A stretch of 38,049 nucleotides of DNA from IMG/VR virus record IMGVR_UViG_3300042389_000805, positions 1 to 38,049 of that record, one strand, 5' to 3'. Every line of letters starts with the position of its first letter. Within the stretch, counting starts at the first letter, position 1. The DNA is from a virus. The notes beneath the pieces are model-generated. The model saw only the letters and a list, made by a program, of their open reading frames with translations. It did not search any database and was not told the origin of the DNA. A program made the position numbers and the translations under genes. Positions 29,322 to 38,049 of this stretch are shown here, piece by piece.

Positions 29322-29618
29322 ATGATAGACGCTGCCGGATGGATTGGAATGTCTGAAAGCGAATTTTGGGAAACAACACCCCGATATTTTGCCGCACGGG
29401 TCAGGGGCAAGCAGCGAGACGACCGCGAAAAGTGGGTAATAGCGCGACAAACAGCCTATTGGACAATTTTACCGCACATGGGTAAAAAGCAAATAAAACC
29501 CACGGCGTTAGGCGTTTTTGAGTGGGAGCAGCAGCCATTGACAGTAAAAGAAATAACGCCAGAACAAAAGGCGGACATGGCCAAATTTAAAGAAATGGCA
29601 TTAAAACTACTAAACTAA
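29322..29618 (+). CDS. Tail assembly chaperone, gpT-like part (likely read by -1 frameshift)
   Basis: 98 residues if started at the ATG 29322; via the frameshift it is fused to gpG as a product of about 229 residues (junction EQEAG-GVAGVDYWQT). AAGWIGMSESEFWETTPRYF matches the T domain found in gpGT proteins, and the codons between 29292 and 29322 (VAGVDYWQT) belong to this conserved part, arguing against an independent start at 29322. It helps assemble the tail around the tape measure. Confidence 0.78.
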   Translation: MIDAAGWIGMSESEFWETTPRYFAARVRGKQRDDREKWVIARQTAYWTILPHMGKKQIKPTALGVFEWEQQPLTVKEITPEQKADMAKFKEMALKLLN

Positions 29619-29622
29619 CAAC

Positions 29623-32442
29623 ATGGCAAATATTGCAGAATTAAATATAAGGCTGGGAGTTAGATTTAGAGATTTTGACAGGTCGATGAGGCAGGTGGAA
29701 AACCGCCTCAAGCAGACCGCACAATCAATGGACGGTATTGCTAATTCAATGGCGCAATCCTTTACCGCTCCATTTTTGGCCATTGGTGCGTTAGCAATTA
29801 AGGCGGCGGGTGATTTTGAGGCGTTAAAGTTGGCTATGCAAACCACGATGAAGGATGCAGGGTATTCAACAATTGAAACCACAAAGGAACTAGAGGCACT
29901 TAGAAAGGTTGCACTTGCGCCCGGCATTGATTTACAACAGGCCGTAAAAGGCTCAATTGCCTTGCAGTCGGTTGGTTTTAGTGCTGAAAGAGCGCGTAAA
30001 ACATTAGAACAACTAGCAAATGGCGTAGCGGCGGCTGGTGGTAGTGCGGAAAACCTAGAGGGTGTTGTTAAGCAATTTGCGCAAATTTCGGCCAAAGGCA
30101 CAGTATTACAGGAAGATTTAGGGATAATAAAAGAAAACATGCCCAGCGTTGTAAAGGCCATGCGCGAGGCGTTCGGCACAACAACAGCGGAAGGAATACG
30201 AAACGCGGGTGTTTCGGCAGATCAATTTATAGATGGTATTACCAAACAACTTGCAAAAAACGAACGTGTTCAAGGCGGTATAAAAAACGCAATTGACAAC
30301 ACACGCAGCGCAATTACTCAATTTTTCGCGGCAATTGGTGACGGTATAAATGAGGCGTACAACCTAAACGCGGTTGCGGGCGCAATGAGTGACAAGATTA
30401 ACGACCTTGTTACGGTGTTTAAAATGTTAGACCCTGAAACAAAAAAGAGTATTTTTAATTTTGCGCTTTACGCGGCGGCGTTCCCTATACTTATTAAAAG
30501 TATGGCGTTACTTTTTGGCGCAGGCCAACAAGTAATTGCCATGACGCGGCTTTTGTCAAGTGGGGCGGCAAGCGCGGGCGGTGCGTTATTGGGGTTTGCA
30601 GATAAATTTGGAAAACTAAACACGGCTATGAAAGTGGGCGCGGCTGGTGTTGCGCTGGTAGGTATTCTTGCACTTTACGCGGGTTATCAAAAATTATCAG
30701 ATGGCGTAAATAAAGCCTTTGAGGCTCAAACTAAATTTGCAAAAGCAAAAGACGAAGTAAACAAAGAGGCGGGCAAAGAAATTGCAATTGCAAATAAAAA
30801 CATTGAGGCGTTAAAATCCGAAACAACATCAAGGGAGGAAAAAATAAAGGCGTTTAACGCGCTAAAAGAATCATACCCCGATTTATTAAAGCAGTACGAC
30901 AACGAGAAAATATCAGTATCGCAGTTGACAATGTTACAAGATAGGCTCACAAAGTCTATTATTAACAGGGTTGCAGAAACTAGAAAATCTGCCTTATTAG
31001 ATGAACAGGCGGGCAAGATAGTAGAGGCGCGTTTAAAGAAAACACAATTAGAGGCGCAAGGACTAAACGCCATTTATGGGGAAACGCAAGCGGGCTTTTT
31101 GAGGGGCGCAGAGGGTATGGGATTGGGTGGTTGGATGGGTACGGAGGCTAGTATTGTAGGCGAAGAAATGGCCAAACTTGACAAGGTGATAATGCAAGCA
31201 GAAAAGACTTCAAAATCACTTGAAGAGCAGTTTGCTAAAACTTTTGGGACAGGAACGAGTGCGGCGGAAGAGACGGCGGCAAACTTATACGCATTAAGAG
31301 ATGCGGAGGTAGATTATAGTGAACTTAATAGCAAGTTTGCGGAAAACTGGAAAAAGAGGGAGGCGGGCAAAAGCCAAGCAACTACCAAATCAGGAAAATC
31401 AATATCCGCAATTTTTAAAGAGGTTTCAAAAGACCTTGACGACATAAATAAAAAAGCGGCGGCATTAGGGGCAACAGGCGGCGAAGATCATTTTGATGAT
31501 TTTGCAAAGGGTATCGAAAGCGGTATTAGTAAATTAGTAGAAGCGGGCGCAAAAGTTGACGGCAAAGAAATAACAGCATTAAAGCAATTGGCGCGTGAAG
31601 GATTAGGGGCGCAATTAGTTGCACCCGACTTGCTGCCAACAGCGGCAACGGCGCAATCAGTCGGCACAAGATCGGCGGAAATTCCCGACGTTCGTATTGC
31701 CTACGATAAAGACGCACTCAATGAGTTTTTGAGCGACAGCCAAAAGATTGGTCAGGTTTTAGAGCAAATGAAGTCGGGCTTTATTTCAGCAAGTGAGGGG
31801 TTTGATGCAATTAACGCCATACTGGCAACGACAAATGAAAACTTTACAGGCACGGGGTTAAAAATGCAGGAAATGTCGTTTGCGTTTCAAGCGTTAGGAG
31901 AACAATTTCAAATGCTTGGGCAATCGTTTCAAGCGGGAGGCGATGCTCAAAAGGCGATATTTGATGCAGTGGGGGCAAGTATTGCAGACCTTACAAACGA
32001 AGGGAGCGTAAACATGAAAGACTTTGCCAAAGCCGCTCTTTTGAGTTCTATAAAAGTGGCAAAGGCATACGCGGTACAGGGTATTTTTGCGGCGGTTTCT
32101 AAGGCATTGCAAAGCGTACCTTTCCCGATAAATTTAGTAGCGGCGGCGGGCGCAGCGGGTGTTGCAAGCGCGTTGTTAAATGGCTTAGCAAATAAGATTT
32201 CAGCACCAAAACTTGCAAAGGGTGGTTTGGCATACGGCGAAACTTTGGCAATGGTTGGTGATAATCCAAACGCTAGTGTTGACCCCGAAGTAATCGCACC
32301 ACTATCAAAACTTAAAGACATAATTGGCGGCGGCGCAAGCGAAATAATGGTTGGCGGTACATTTAGGATTAGGGGCGAAGATTTGATATACACAATTGAA
32401 AAAGCAAATACAGCACAAGCAAGGCGTTACGGCAAAAAATAA
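29623..32442 (+). CDS. Tape measure protein
   Basis: 939 residues. The N-terminal tape-measure domain: FRDFDRSMRQVENRLKQTAQ, SFTAPFLAIGALAIKAAGDF, then GTVLQEDLGIIKENMPSVVK. Hydrophobic segments near IFNFALYAAAFPILIKSMAL and AAGVALVGILALYAGY; long coiled coil in the middle; Ala-rich hydrophobic C-terminal region before GGLAYGETLAMVGDNPNASV. At about 1.5 angstrom per residue the length predicts a tail of roughly 140 nm. Stop overlaps the next ATG. Confident. Confidence 0.95.
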   Translation: MANIAELNIRLGVRFRDFDRSMRQVENRLKQTAQSMDGIANSMAQSFTAPFLAIGALAIKAAGDFEALKLAMQTTMKDAGYSTIETTKELEALRKVALAPGIDLQQAVKGSIALQSVGFSAERARKTLEQLANGVAAAGGSAENLEGVVKQFAQISAKGTVLQEDLGIIKENMPSVVKAMREAFGTTTAEGIRNAGVSADQFIDGITKQLAKNERVQGGIKNAIDNTRSAITQFFAAIGDGINEAYNLNAVAGAMSDKINDLVTVFKMLDPETKKSIFNFALYAAAFPILIKSMALLFGAGQQVIAMTRLLSSGAASAGGALLGFADKFGKLNTAMKVGAAGVALVGILALYAGYQKLSDGVNKAFEAQTKFAKAKDEVNKEAGKEIAIANKNIEALKSETTSREEKIKAFNALKESYPDLLKQYDNEKISVSQLTMLQDRLTKSIINRVAETRKSALLDEQAGKIVEARLKKTQLEAQGLNAIYGETQAGFLRGAEGMGLGGWMGTEASIVGEEMAKLDKVIMQAEKTSKSLEEQFAKTFGTGTSAAEETAANLYALRDAEVDYSELNSKFAENWKKREAGKSQATTKSGKSISAIFKEVSKDLDDINKKAAALGATGGEDHFDDFAKGIESGISKLVEAGAKVDGKEITALKQLAREGLGAQLVAPDLLPTAATAQSVGTRSAEIPDVRIAYDKDALNEFLSDSQKIGQVLEQMKSGFISASEGFDAINAILATTNENFTGTGLKMQEMSFAFQALGEQFQMLGQSFQAGGDAQKAIFDAVGASIADLTNEGSVNMKDFAKAALLSSIKVAKAYAVQGIFAAVSKALQSVPFPINLVAAAGAAGVASALLNGLANKISAPKLAKGGLAYGETLAMVGDNPNASVDPEVIAPLSKLKDIIGGGASEIMVGGTFRIRGEDLIYTIEKANTAQARRYGKK

Positions 32443-35021
32443 TGGCTAAACGATTCTCAAGTACGTTCTATTCAGCAAAAAGCGTTTTATACGTTGTTGA
32501 AATTTGGGACTCTGCTTACAGCGGAACGGTAACGCCATTTACTATTTCAGGAAATAACTTTCAGTTACAGCAATCTGGGTCAGGCGACAAAATATTAAAC
32601 CATATGTCTCCCACAAGTTGCCAATTTGATTTCTTTATACAAAACACGACGCACGAAGGCTTGATTACTGATTTGATAGACGCAACAGAAGGGCGTTTTA
32701 CGGTTGCAATATTCCAGTCAACAACCACAAATTTGTATTGGGCAGGGCAAATTGTAGCAGACATTGGGAGTATAGAGGAGGCGTATTATCCGTATGCGTT
32801 CACTATTAGAGCGACGGACGGACTCGGTTTGTTGAAAACGGTAGATTACAAAGACACGGGCGGCGCGTACACAGGCAAAGACAGGAGTATTGATATTATA
32901 AAAAGGTGCATAAAAAAACTACCTTATGTAGCGGTTCACTATACAAGTTCAAGCCCGTTTATATCTACCATATTGGATATTTGGGCGGCAGGTATGACAA
33001 ACATAGGAACCGGAACGTGTGCATTATACCAGTCTTACATTGATAATTCAGTTTGGCAGACATATGAAAAAGGCGTAGAAAAGTACACTAATTGCTACGA
33101 TGTTATTGAGCATATACTAAAGCCGTTTATTGCACGTATAACCCAAAGAAACGGCCAGTTTTTAATTGAAAATATATTTTATCGTACTGAATCAATAGTA
33201 ATACAACGCAAGTATTCACGAGATGGCGGGCTTTTAGATACGGGTAACTTTTTTGGCACAAACACCATAAACCAAACAGCAAACGGCGCGTTGTTGGCAG
33301 GGGCGCAATATGAATTTTTTCCAGGACTATTAGAGGCGCACCACACATACAAGTCAAACACGCGGCGCAACTTTTTAGAAAGCGCGGCGGCGTTAAATGA
33401 CACAAGCACCCTGTTAGACATAAAAAAGCCGATCAATGCAAACGGAGGCAGTTCTACTTTAAGGCTAACGGGTAATGTTGTACTTTCTTTGCAGTCTTTA
33501 GACCCTGATATAACTTTCGGTTCACCATTTGAGCCGTTTTGTATAATCTTTAGAATAAATCTGTTTTTGGACACGGTTGGCTTATCGCGACCTTATACCG
33601 TGTTGCCAACCTTTCAAGTAAATTACGGAGCGACCGAGTGGGCGGCTTCGCCTGGGTTTTATATTGCGCTCCGTATTGATAATGCGGCGTTTTTAGTAAA
33701 CACAACAAGCGACGTTTTTACCTTTACGCAAGGCGTTGACGTGATGACCCCGGTAATGCCCGAATCATGCGAAGATTTTAGTATTTCTTTCAATGTTGAA
33801 TCAATTCAAAAATACAGCGGCGGAACTTACAACTTAGCAGATTTTGAAATAGGCTTTCAGTTAAACAACCAATGGCTCGAGGTGTACAGTTATGGCAATC
33901 CTGCAATAACAGAAGATGAGGTTGAGTATGAGACAATAAATACTACCAATACCACCAATACGGCAAAATTAGAGCAAGATAGCATAATTGGTACGTCGTC
34001 AGACCCTAACAGTTTGGGGGCATTATGGATAAAGCCCGCATCTACATTTACACTTGCAAACGTTTGGCAAACAGGCATAGCAACGCCAAACACACTGCTT
34101 GAGCAACTTGTTACAAAAATAGCAATGTCGGGACAATACGCACCGACTAAAAGGTTAAACGGGGTTTTATATGGAACAATAGACAAGTTAAATAGGGTTT
34201 TATGGGAGGGCGAGTATTACCTGTTTTTGGGCGGCACGTGGAATGCAGACATGGACGAACTAACAGGCGATTGGGTTTTATTGCGCTATGATGTGAACTT
34301 TACGCCTTCGCCACCGATCAAAAAGATAAAGAAGGGCCCAGATCCGCCAACACACCCGCCATCAAACGGATTAGGGGGCGCAAGTTATGAAATGGTAGCA
34401 AAACCTCCCGCAACTTTGCTCTATCCGGTTGCGGCAACTACGAGCGCGGTCGCTCTTTTGTCGGGCGCAATTACAACGCTACCAATCAGCGGAACGGCAA
34501 CGGACGGAGATTTTTACATAGGTGACACGGTTACAATTGTAAACCCATTAACGGGCGAATTTACAAACTTAACAGTAACAGCCAACAGCGTCGCGGGTGA
34601 CACATCGGTAGCGGTTAGCGGTACTTTGAGTGGTCAATATCCAGCAAATGCCCCGATCATTAAAAAGCCAAAAATAGGCGGGTCGGATTTGCCGCCGTTA
34701 GGTAGCGCGTTACAGGTTTTGCAGGTAAATGCGGCGGGAACAGGCTTGCAGTATTACAGCCAAAGCCAACAGGTCACAACGGGCGTAAATTACACCTTTG
34801 CCTTACCTGCCAAAAGGTGGGCGGTTGCGGTATCAATCGAAAGCGCGGCGCAAACTATCACAATAGGCAAAACGAGCGGCGCGGGCGATTATAGCACATT
34901 GGACGTAGTAAGCGGCGAACCTAACACGGTCACGCTTTTTGTTTATGGCGGCGCAAGCGGAACGAATATATTTTTTGCTGGAATTTCAGTAAGCACAATT
35001 ATCACGATTTTAACAGTATGA
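32442..35021 (+). CDS. Large tail protein (distal tail/baseplate hub candidate)
   Basis: 859 residues, directly after the tape measure where siphoviruses encode the distal tail and hub. The first ~210 residues (SPTSCQFDFFIQNTTHEGLI, IVADIGSIEEAYYPYAFTIR, DGLGLLKTVDYKDTG) follow the pattern of tail-tip proteins of Bacteroidota phages. The middle is beta-rich; a Pro-rich linker (PDPPTHPPSNG) leads to a C-terminal beta domain that may bind sugars or hold the fibre. Precise homology to gp27-type hubs is not visible. Overlaps the fibre gene by 4 bases. Confidence 0.75.
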   Translation: MAKRFSSTFYSAKSVLYVVEIWDSAYSGTVTPFTISGNNFQLQQSGSGDKILNHMSPTSCQFDFFIQNTTHEGLITDLIDATEGRFTVAIFQSTTTNLYWAGQIVADIGSIEEAYYPYAFTIRATDGLGLLKTVDYKDTGGAYTGKDRSIDIIKRCIKKLPYVAVHYTSSSPFISTILDIWAAGMTNIGTGTCALYQSYIDNSVWQTYEKGVEKYTNCYDVIEHILKPFIARITQRNGQFLIENIFYRTESIVIQRKYSRDGGLLDTGNFFGTNTINQTANGALLAGAQYEFFPGLLEAHHTYKSNTRRNFLESAAALNDTSTLLDIKKPINANGGSSTLRLTGNVVLSLQSLDPDITFGSPFEPFCIIFRINLFLDTVGLSRPYTVLPTFQVNYGATEWAASPGFYIALRIDNAAFLVNTTSDVFTFTQGVDVMTPVMPESCEDFSISFNVESIQKYSGGTYNLADFEIGFQLNNQWLEVYSYGNPAITEDEVEYETINTTNTTNTAKLEQDSIIGTSSDPNSLGALWIKPASTFTLANVWQTGIATPNTLLEQLVTKIAMSGQYAPTKRLNGVLYGTIDKLNRVLWEGEYYLFLGGTWNADMDELTGDWVLLRYDVNFTPSPPIKKIKKGPDPPTHPPSNGLGGASYEMVAKPPATLLYPVAATTSAVALLSGAITTLPISGTATDGDFYIGDTVTIVNPLTGEFTNLTVTANSVAGDTSVAVSGTLSGQYPANAPIIKKPKIGGSDLPPLGSALQVLQVNAAGTGLQYYSQSQQVTTGVNYTFALPAKRWAVAVSIESAAQTITIGKTSGAGDYSTLDVVSGEPNTVTLFVYGGASGTNIFFAGISVSTIITILTV

Positions 35022-37333
35022 GAAAGATATTTATATTATTTTTGTTTTTGCCATTTTTGGGCATGGCGCAACCAGCGGAAGTAGCGGCAATAAGGATACG
35101 CGCAACCGAAAAACTGCAACTAAGCGACAAAACATTAACGGCAATAGTTGAGGCTATTACCGTTTTAAGTACACACGCCCAAAGCCCAACAGCAAAAGCG
35201 GTTTACGATTTGACAGCGGCAATGATAACGAGCGTATCCACAAACGCCACGTTATCTGGTAACGGAACAAGCGGCGACCCTTTGAAAATTGCACAACAAA
35301 GCGCAACAAGTGGACAGGTTTTAAAGTGGAACGGTACGACTTGGCTGCCGGCAACAGACAACAATACAGGCACGGTAACAAGCGTGTCAGTGACCCCCGC
35401 GCAAGGTGTTACCGCAAGCGTGACAAACGCCACAACAACGCCCAACATCAGCATAGGATTAGGCGCAATTACACCCACATCAGTAGCGGCATCCGGCAAC
35501 GTTACAGGGGCAAATTTAAGCGGAACAAACACAGGCAATCAAATCCTCTCATACGCCGCGCCAAACATTTCTTTATCGGGCGGTGGCGGTTCGGTTGCTA
35601 TACCGCAAGGGGACATAACAGGGACGGGAGCAAATACAAGATTAGCGTATTTCACAGGGGCAAAAACAATAACAGGCAGCGGAAACGCATTGTACGACGG
35701 CAACGGGTTAAATATTTTTGGACACAGGTTTATAAATTCTGGACTTATAATGCCCTATGCAGATACAAACGATTTATCAATAGTTGCAAGAAATAATTTT
35801 CACATGTACACGCTTGTTGCGCCGGGTCAGCCTGTTTTTACGGTAACAGCGGCTGGCAAATTTGGCGTAAACAAATACAATCCAGTAGATTATTTTCATA
35901 TTTTATCAAACGACATAAACACTTATATAACTGGCGAGACTACACAATTTGGGTCAAACGCTTCGCCCGCAACAGTCGGCTTTAAATTTATTGGAGGTGG
36001 CGCGTATCAATTGGGAGAAATAACAATGCAAGCGCGACTTGCAAATGTTTTAGAGGGTTTAATGCAGTTTAAGTCACGAACGGCGGCTGGTTCTTTAGTT
36101 ACAGCAATGGCAATAACTGGCGACAATGTAGGCATAGGCACTGTTAGTCCGGCTGCAAAATTACATGTTGTTGGCGCGGCTCGAATAACAGGCAGTAGCG
36201 GTACTGGAACATCTATAATGCTACGAAATGCAAGCGGCGATATTTCAAACGCAACACTAGGCGCGGGTTTATCTTTGTCGGGCGGCACACTAAGCAGCAC
36301 GGCAACAGGTACAGTAACAGGTACAGGCATAGCAAACAAAGTCGCATATTGGAGCGGAACAAACGCAATTACAGCGACTAACAATTTTGCATTTGACGGA
36401 TCTAATTTATCAGTTGGCACGGCAACGCCGGGCGCGGGGCGGTTTAATGTAACAGGCAATAGCACAAGTGTAGGGCTGCAGGTTGACGCAGGCGCACTAC
36501 CCGATTTTGGCTCAACGATGCAAATGAGAGCATCTAACGCCGCGCAAACAATATACGGAATTGACGCGGAAGGCAACACAGGTGGAACAACAAACTACCT
36601 AAACAAGTTTTTCAATACTGGAACAGGCAGCAGCATCTTACAATTGGGTGCAACATCGGACGGCACGGGCGACCCGGTTGTGCAGTACAATATCACAGGC
36701 GGCGGCAATGTTTGGGTAGGCGGCATAGACAATTCAGACGCGGACAAATTTAAGATACAGCCTACCACATCAATAGGCAGCACAACGACAGGCGTAACGG
36801 TAACAACCGCCGGACTAGTTGGGATAAACCAAGATGCTCCGTTAGTTTCTTTGCAAGTAGCAGGAACGGATGGAATCGCAGTACCCACAGGCACGTCAGC
36901 GCAAAGGCCAGTTTCTGCACTTCAAATAATTAGATACAATTCGCAGTTGCAAGGATTAGAGGTTAAAAATAGCGGCAATTGGCATCTTTTAAATAGTCAA
37001 AATTTAGTAAATAGTACAGGCTCTTTAACACCGGGATTAGCACTGGGAACAACGCCAACCGTGACAATAAACGGAGGCCACGAGTCAGCATACACAATAA
37101 GTTTAACGGTCGGAACTGCACCCGTGGCAAATGAAATAATTTATACGCGCACGTTTCCTTCAACATGGAGCAGCGCACCACGCCCCGTATTTTCAGCAGC
37201 AAACGCACTCGCAGCGTCCGAAATAACAAAATTCTATGTTGACAGTAGTACGTCAGGCTCTTATGTAATTAGGGCAAACGGCACACTAACGGCGGGTGGA
37301 TTATACAGATTAAACGTTTTAGTACATAATTAA
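35018..37333 (+). CDS. Tail fibre/receptor-binding protein with N-terminal signal peptide
   Basis: 771 residues. MRKIFILFLFLPFLGMAQ is a complete Sec signal peptide of Bacteroidota type, unusual for a virion fibre. The rest is a Gly/Ser/Thr/Asn-rich repetitive beta protein: GNGTSGDPLKIAQQ, SGQVLKWNGTTWLP, TGTVTSVSVTP, and two copies of a TGTGxANxxAYxxG module (ANTRLAYFTGAKTITGSGN and ANKVAYWSGTNAITATNN), plus VGIGTVSPAAKLHVVGAARI-type turns. It resembles host surface proteins as well as phage fibres. The C-terminus GLYRLNVLVHN may form a trimer cap. Role inferred from place and composition. Confidence 0.8.
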   Translation: MRKIFILFLFLPFLGMAQPAEVAAIRIRATEKLQLSDKTLTAIVEAITVLSTHAQSPTAKAVYDLTAAMITSVSTNATLSGNGTSGDPLKIAQQSATSGQVLKWNGTTWLPATDNNTGTVTSVSVTPAQGVTASVTNATTTPNISIGLGAITPTSVAASGNVTGANLSGTNTGNQILSYAAPNISLSGGGGSVAIPQGDITGTGANTRLAYFTGAKTITGSGNALYDGNGLNIFGHRFINSGLIMPYADTNDLSIVARNNFHMYTLVAPGQPVFTVTAAGKFGVNKYNPVDYFHILSNDINTYITGETTQFGSNASPATVGFKFIGGGAYQLGEITMQARLANVLEGLMQFKSRTAAGSLVTAMAITGDNVGIGTVSPAAKLHVVGAARITGSSGTGTSIMLRNASGDISNATLGAGLSLSGGTLSSTATGTVTGTGIANKVAYWSGTNAITATNNFAFDGSNLSVGTATPGAGRFNVTGNSTSVGLQVDAGALPDFGSTMQMRASNAAQTIYGIDAEGNTGGTTNYLNKFFNTGTGSSILQLGATSDGTGDPVVQYNITGGGNVWVGGIDNSDADKFKIQPTTSIGSTTTGVTVTTAGLVGINQDAPLVSLQVAGTDGIAVPTGTSAQRPVSALQIIRYNSQLQGLEVKNSGNWHLLNSQNLVNSTGSLTPGLALGTTPTVTINGGHESAYTISLTVGTAPVANEIIYTRTFPSTWSSAPRPVFSAANALAASEITKFYVDSSTSGSYVIRANGTLTAGGLYRLNVLVHN

Positions 37334-37338
37334 TCGAA

Positions 37339-37674
37339 ATGATAAATAATACAGCAGGCAAGGCCGACATAGGCTACACGCAAGGGGACGACATAGCGCA
37401 CACATTCACCTTTTTAGATGAAGCAGGCGCGGCTATTTCGGTAAGCGGTTGGGCGTGGACTATGGTAATAACAAAATGCAACGGTGACGCGGTCGCAACC
37501 TATACAAACGCAAGCGGTATAACTTTCGATAGTGCTAACGTTTTGCGCGTTACGCTTGCAAATTCAATCGCAATATCTGATAATTTGATAGATGCAAATT
37601 ATACACTCGCAGCGGTTGCAAGCGGCAAAAAACGAACATATCTATTTGGTCAGTTCAAAAAGCAAAAAATATAA
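37339..37674 (+). CDS. Baseplate/tail-tip small protein, BppU-N-like
   Basis: 111 residues. YTQGDDIAHTFTFLDEAGAA, then WTMVITKCNGD and YTLAAVASGKKRTYLFGQFK, follow the pattern of small beta-sandwich proteins like the BppU N-terminal domain. Ends with TAATG overlap into the next gene. Likely a tail-tip component; moderate. Confidence 0.65.
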   Translation: MINNTAGKADIGYTQGDDIAHTFTFLDEAGAAISVSGWAWTMVITKCNGDAVATYTNASGITFDSANVLRVTLANSIAISDNLIDANYTLAAVASGKKRTYLFGQFKKQKI

Positions 37675-37967
37675 TGAGTTGCACGACGACGGTAATAGTA
37701 ACAGATTGTGGCGTAACGGTACAGCCGCAAAATACGGAGGCAATCGTAAAGGTACAAAATTGCACTACACAGGTAATTATACCCTTTTGCGCTCCGTCCG
37801 TACCAGCCGCAAACCCGCCGGGGTGGTACACCCTTTTGAGTTACTATGATACCGACGAGGAAGCAATTGGAGCAGGACTAGCAGTAGGGCAAATTTATAA
37901 AGTAAAGACAACGGGCGGCGCGCTAGGATTAAAGCGCGGCATGATTGTAGAAATAGAAGCAATATAA
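37674..37967 (+). CDS. Small tail-tip protein
   Basis: 97 residues, N-terminal Cys/Val-rich beta part (CTTTVIVTDCGVTVQPQNTE), then SYYDTDEEAIGAGLAVGQIY and GMIVEIEAI, a short C-terminal module often seen at the ends of phage fibre and head-fibre proteins. Likely virion tip component. No enzymatic motif. Confidence 0.65.
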   Translation: MSCTTTVIVTDCGVTVQPQNTEAIVKVQNCTTQVIIPFCAPSVPAANPPGWYTLLSYYDTDEEAIGAGLAVGQIYKVKTTGGALGLKRGMIVEIEAI

Positions 37968-37980
37968 ACACATAAAAAAT

Positions 37981-38049
37981 ATGAGATTACTTTTTTTATC
38001 AATTTTTTTGATCGTAAATTTATTAGGCGCAAAGGATTGCAAAGCGCAA
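37981..38049 (+). CDS. 5' end of signal-peptide protein, continues at base 1
   Basis: MRLLFLSIFLIVNLLGAKDC then KAQ: a signal peptide running off the edge after exactly 23 codons. Leader ACACATAAAAAAT. The frame at base 1 continues it as NRESAGNQSFES, placing the cleavage site at the joint. See the entry at 1-678. Confidence 0.75.
   Translation, partial: MRLLFLSIFLIVNLLGAKDCKAQ

Noticed and set aside
29610-30179. 189-codon - strand ORF under the tape measure start
   Set aside because: Shadow ORF opposite a strongly supported gene; all other genes are on the + strand.
35326-35796. 156-codon + strand ORF inside the fibre gene
   Set aside because: Arg/Lys/Asn-rich product typical of an out-of-frame reading of Thr/Asn/Gly repeats; nested wholly inside the fibre gene.
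36007-36579. 190-codon - strand ORF under the fibre gene
   Set aside because: Antisense to a repetitive beta-rich coding sequence; low stop density on the reverse strand is expected from its codon bias. No leader or promoter.

Overview
The window reads as a tailed phage (siphovirus-type, HK97-like head) infecting a member of the Bacteroidota. Every convincing gene is on the + strand, packed head to tail with ATGA/TAATG overlaps. Starts lack Shine-Dalgarno sequences and follow A-rich leaders such as AAAATATAAAAATTATG. Promoters carry the Bacteroidota -7 box TAnnTTTG. The 23 codons that run off the right edge (a Sec signal peptide ending in KAQ) join in frame to the frame that is open from base 1, so the window is probably one complete circular or circularly permuted genome of about 38 kb, cut inside a gene.

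Layout. 37981 to the end plus 1-2983: a signal-peptide membrane protein, a GIY-YIG-type nuclease fused to membrane helices, a membrane-anchored lytic transglycosylase and two unknowns (likely lysis). 3141-4364: two promoter-driven small genes separated by a hairpin-rich non-coding stretch. 4445-11841: early DNA metabolism with RecT, YqaJ exonuclease, a SEC-C protein, a DNA cytosine methyltransferase-like protein, a VRR-NUC nuclease, a putative winged-helix protein and many small unknowns. 12008-15620: small accessory genes behind repeated promoters. 15621-16336: a 0.7 kb non-coding region with a short promoter-hairpin unit, a tRNA 3'-half look-alike, a nearly complete tRNA with an 8-nt anticodon loop, a long hairpin and a strong terminator. 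16337-21083: packaging (HNH nuclease, four small overlapping genes of which three look paralogous, two candidate small-subunit-side proteins, an inserted PLD-like gene, large terminase). 21094-22558: small unknowns including a lipoprotein. 22748-28872: portal, prohead protease, capsid, connectors, tail tube. 28930-37967: tail chaperones (probable -1 frameshift), tape measure, large tail protein, signal-peptide-bearing fibre and small tail-tip proteins.

No integrase, repressor, DNA polymerase, primase or replicative helicase was recognised. Recombination functions (RecT, YqaJ, VRR-NUC) point to recombination-dependent, host-supported replication. Whether the phage is temperate cannot be decided from the sequence.

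The most unusual signals are: (i) three copies of a compound promoter with a conserved TTTCA-N8-TGAAA inverted repeat, defining a phage regulon of small unknown genes; (ii) the tRNA with the expanded anticodon loop; (iii) the multi-hairpin region at 3561-3862; (iv) the PLD-like cargo gene flanked by a 17-bp duplication of the end of the small terminase gene.
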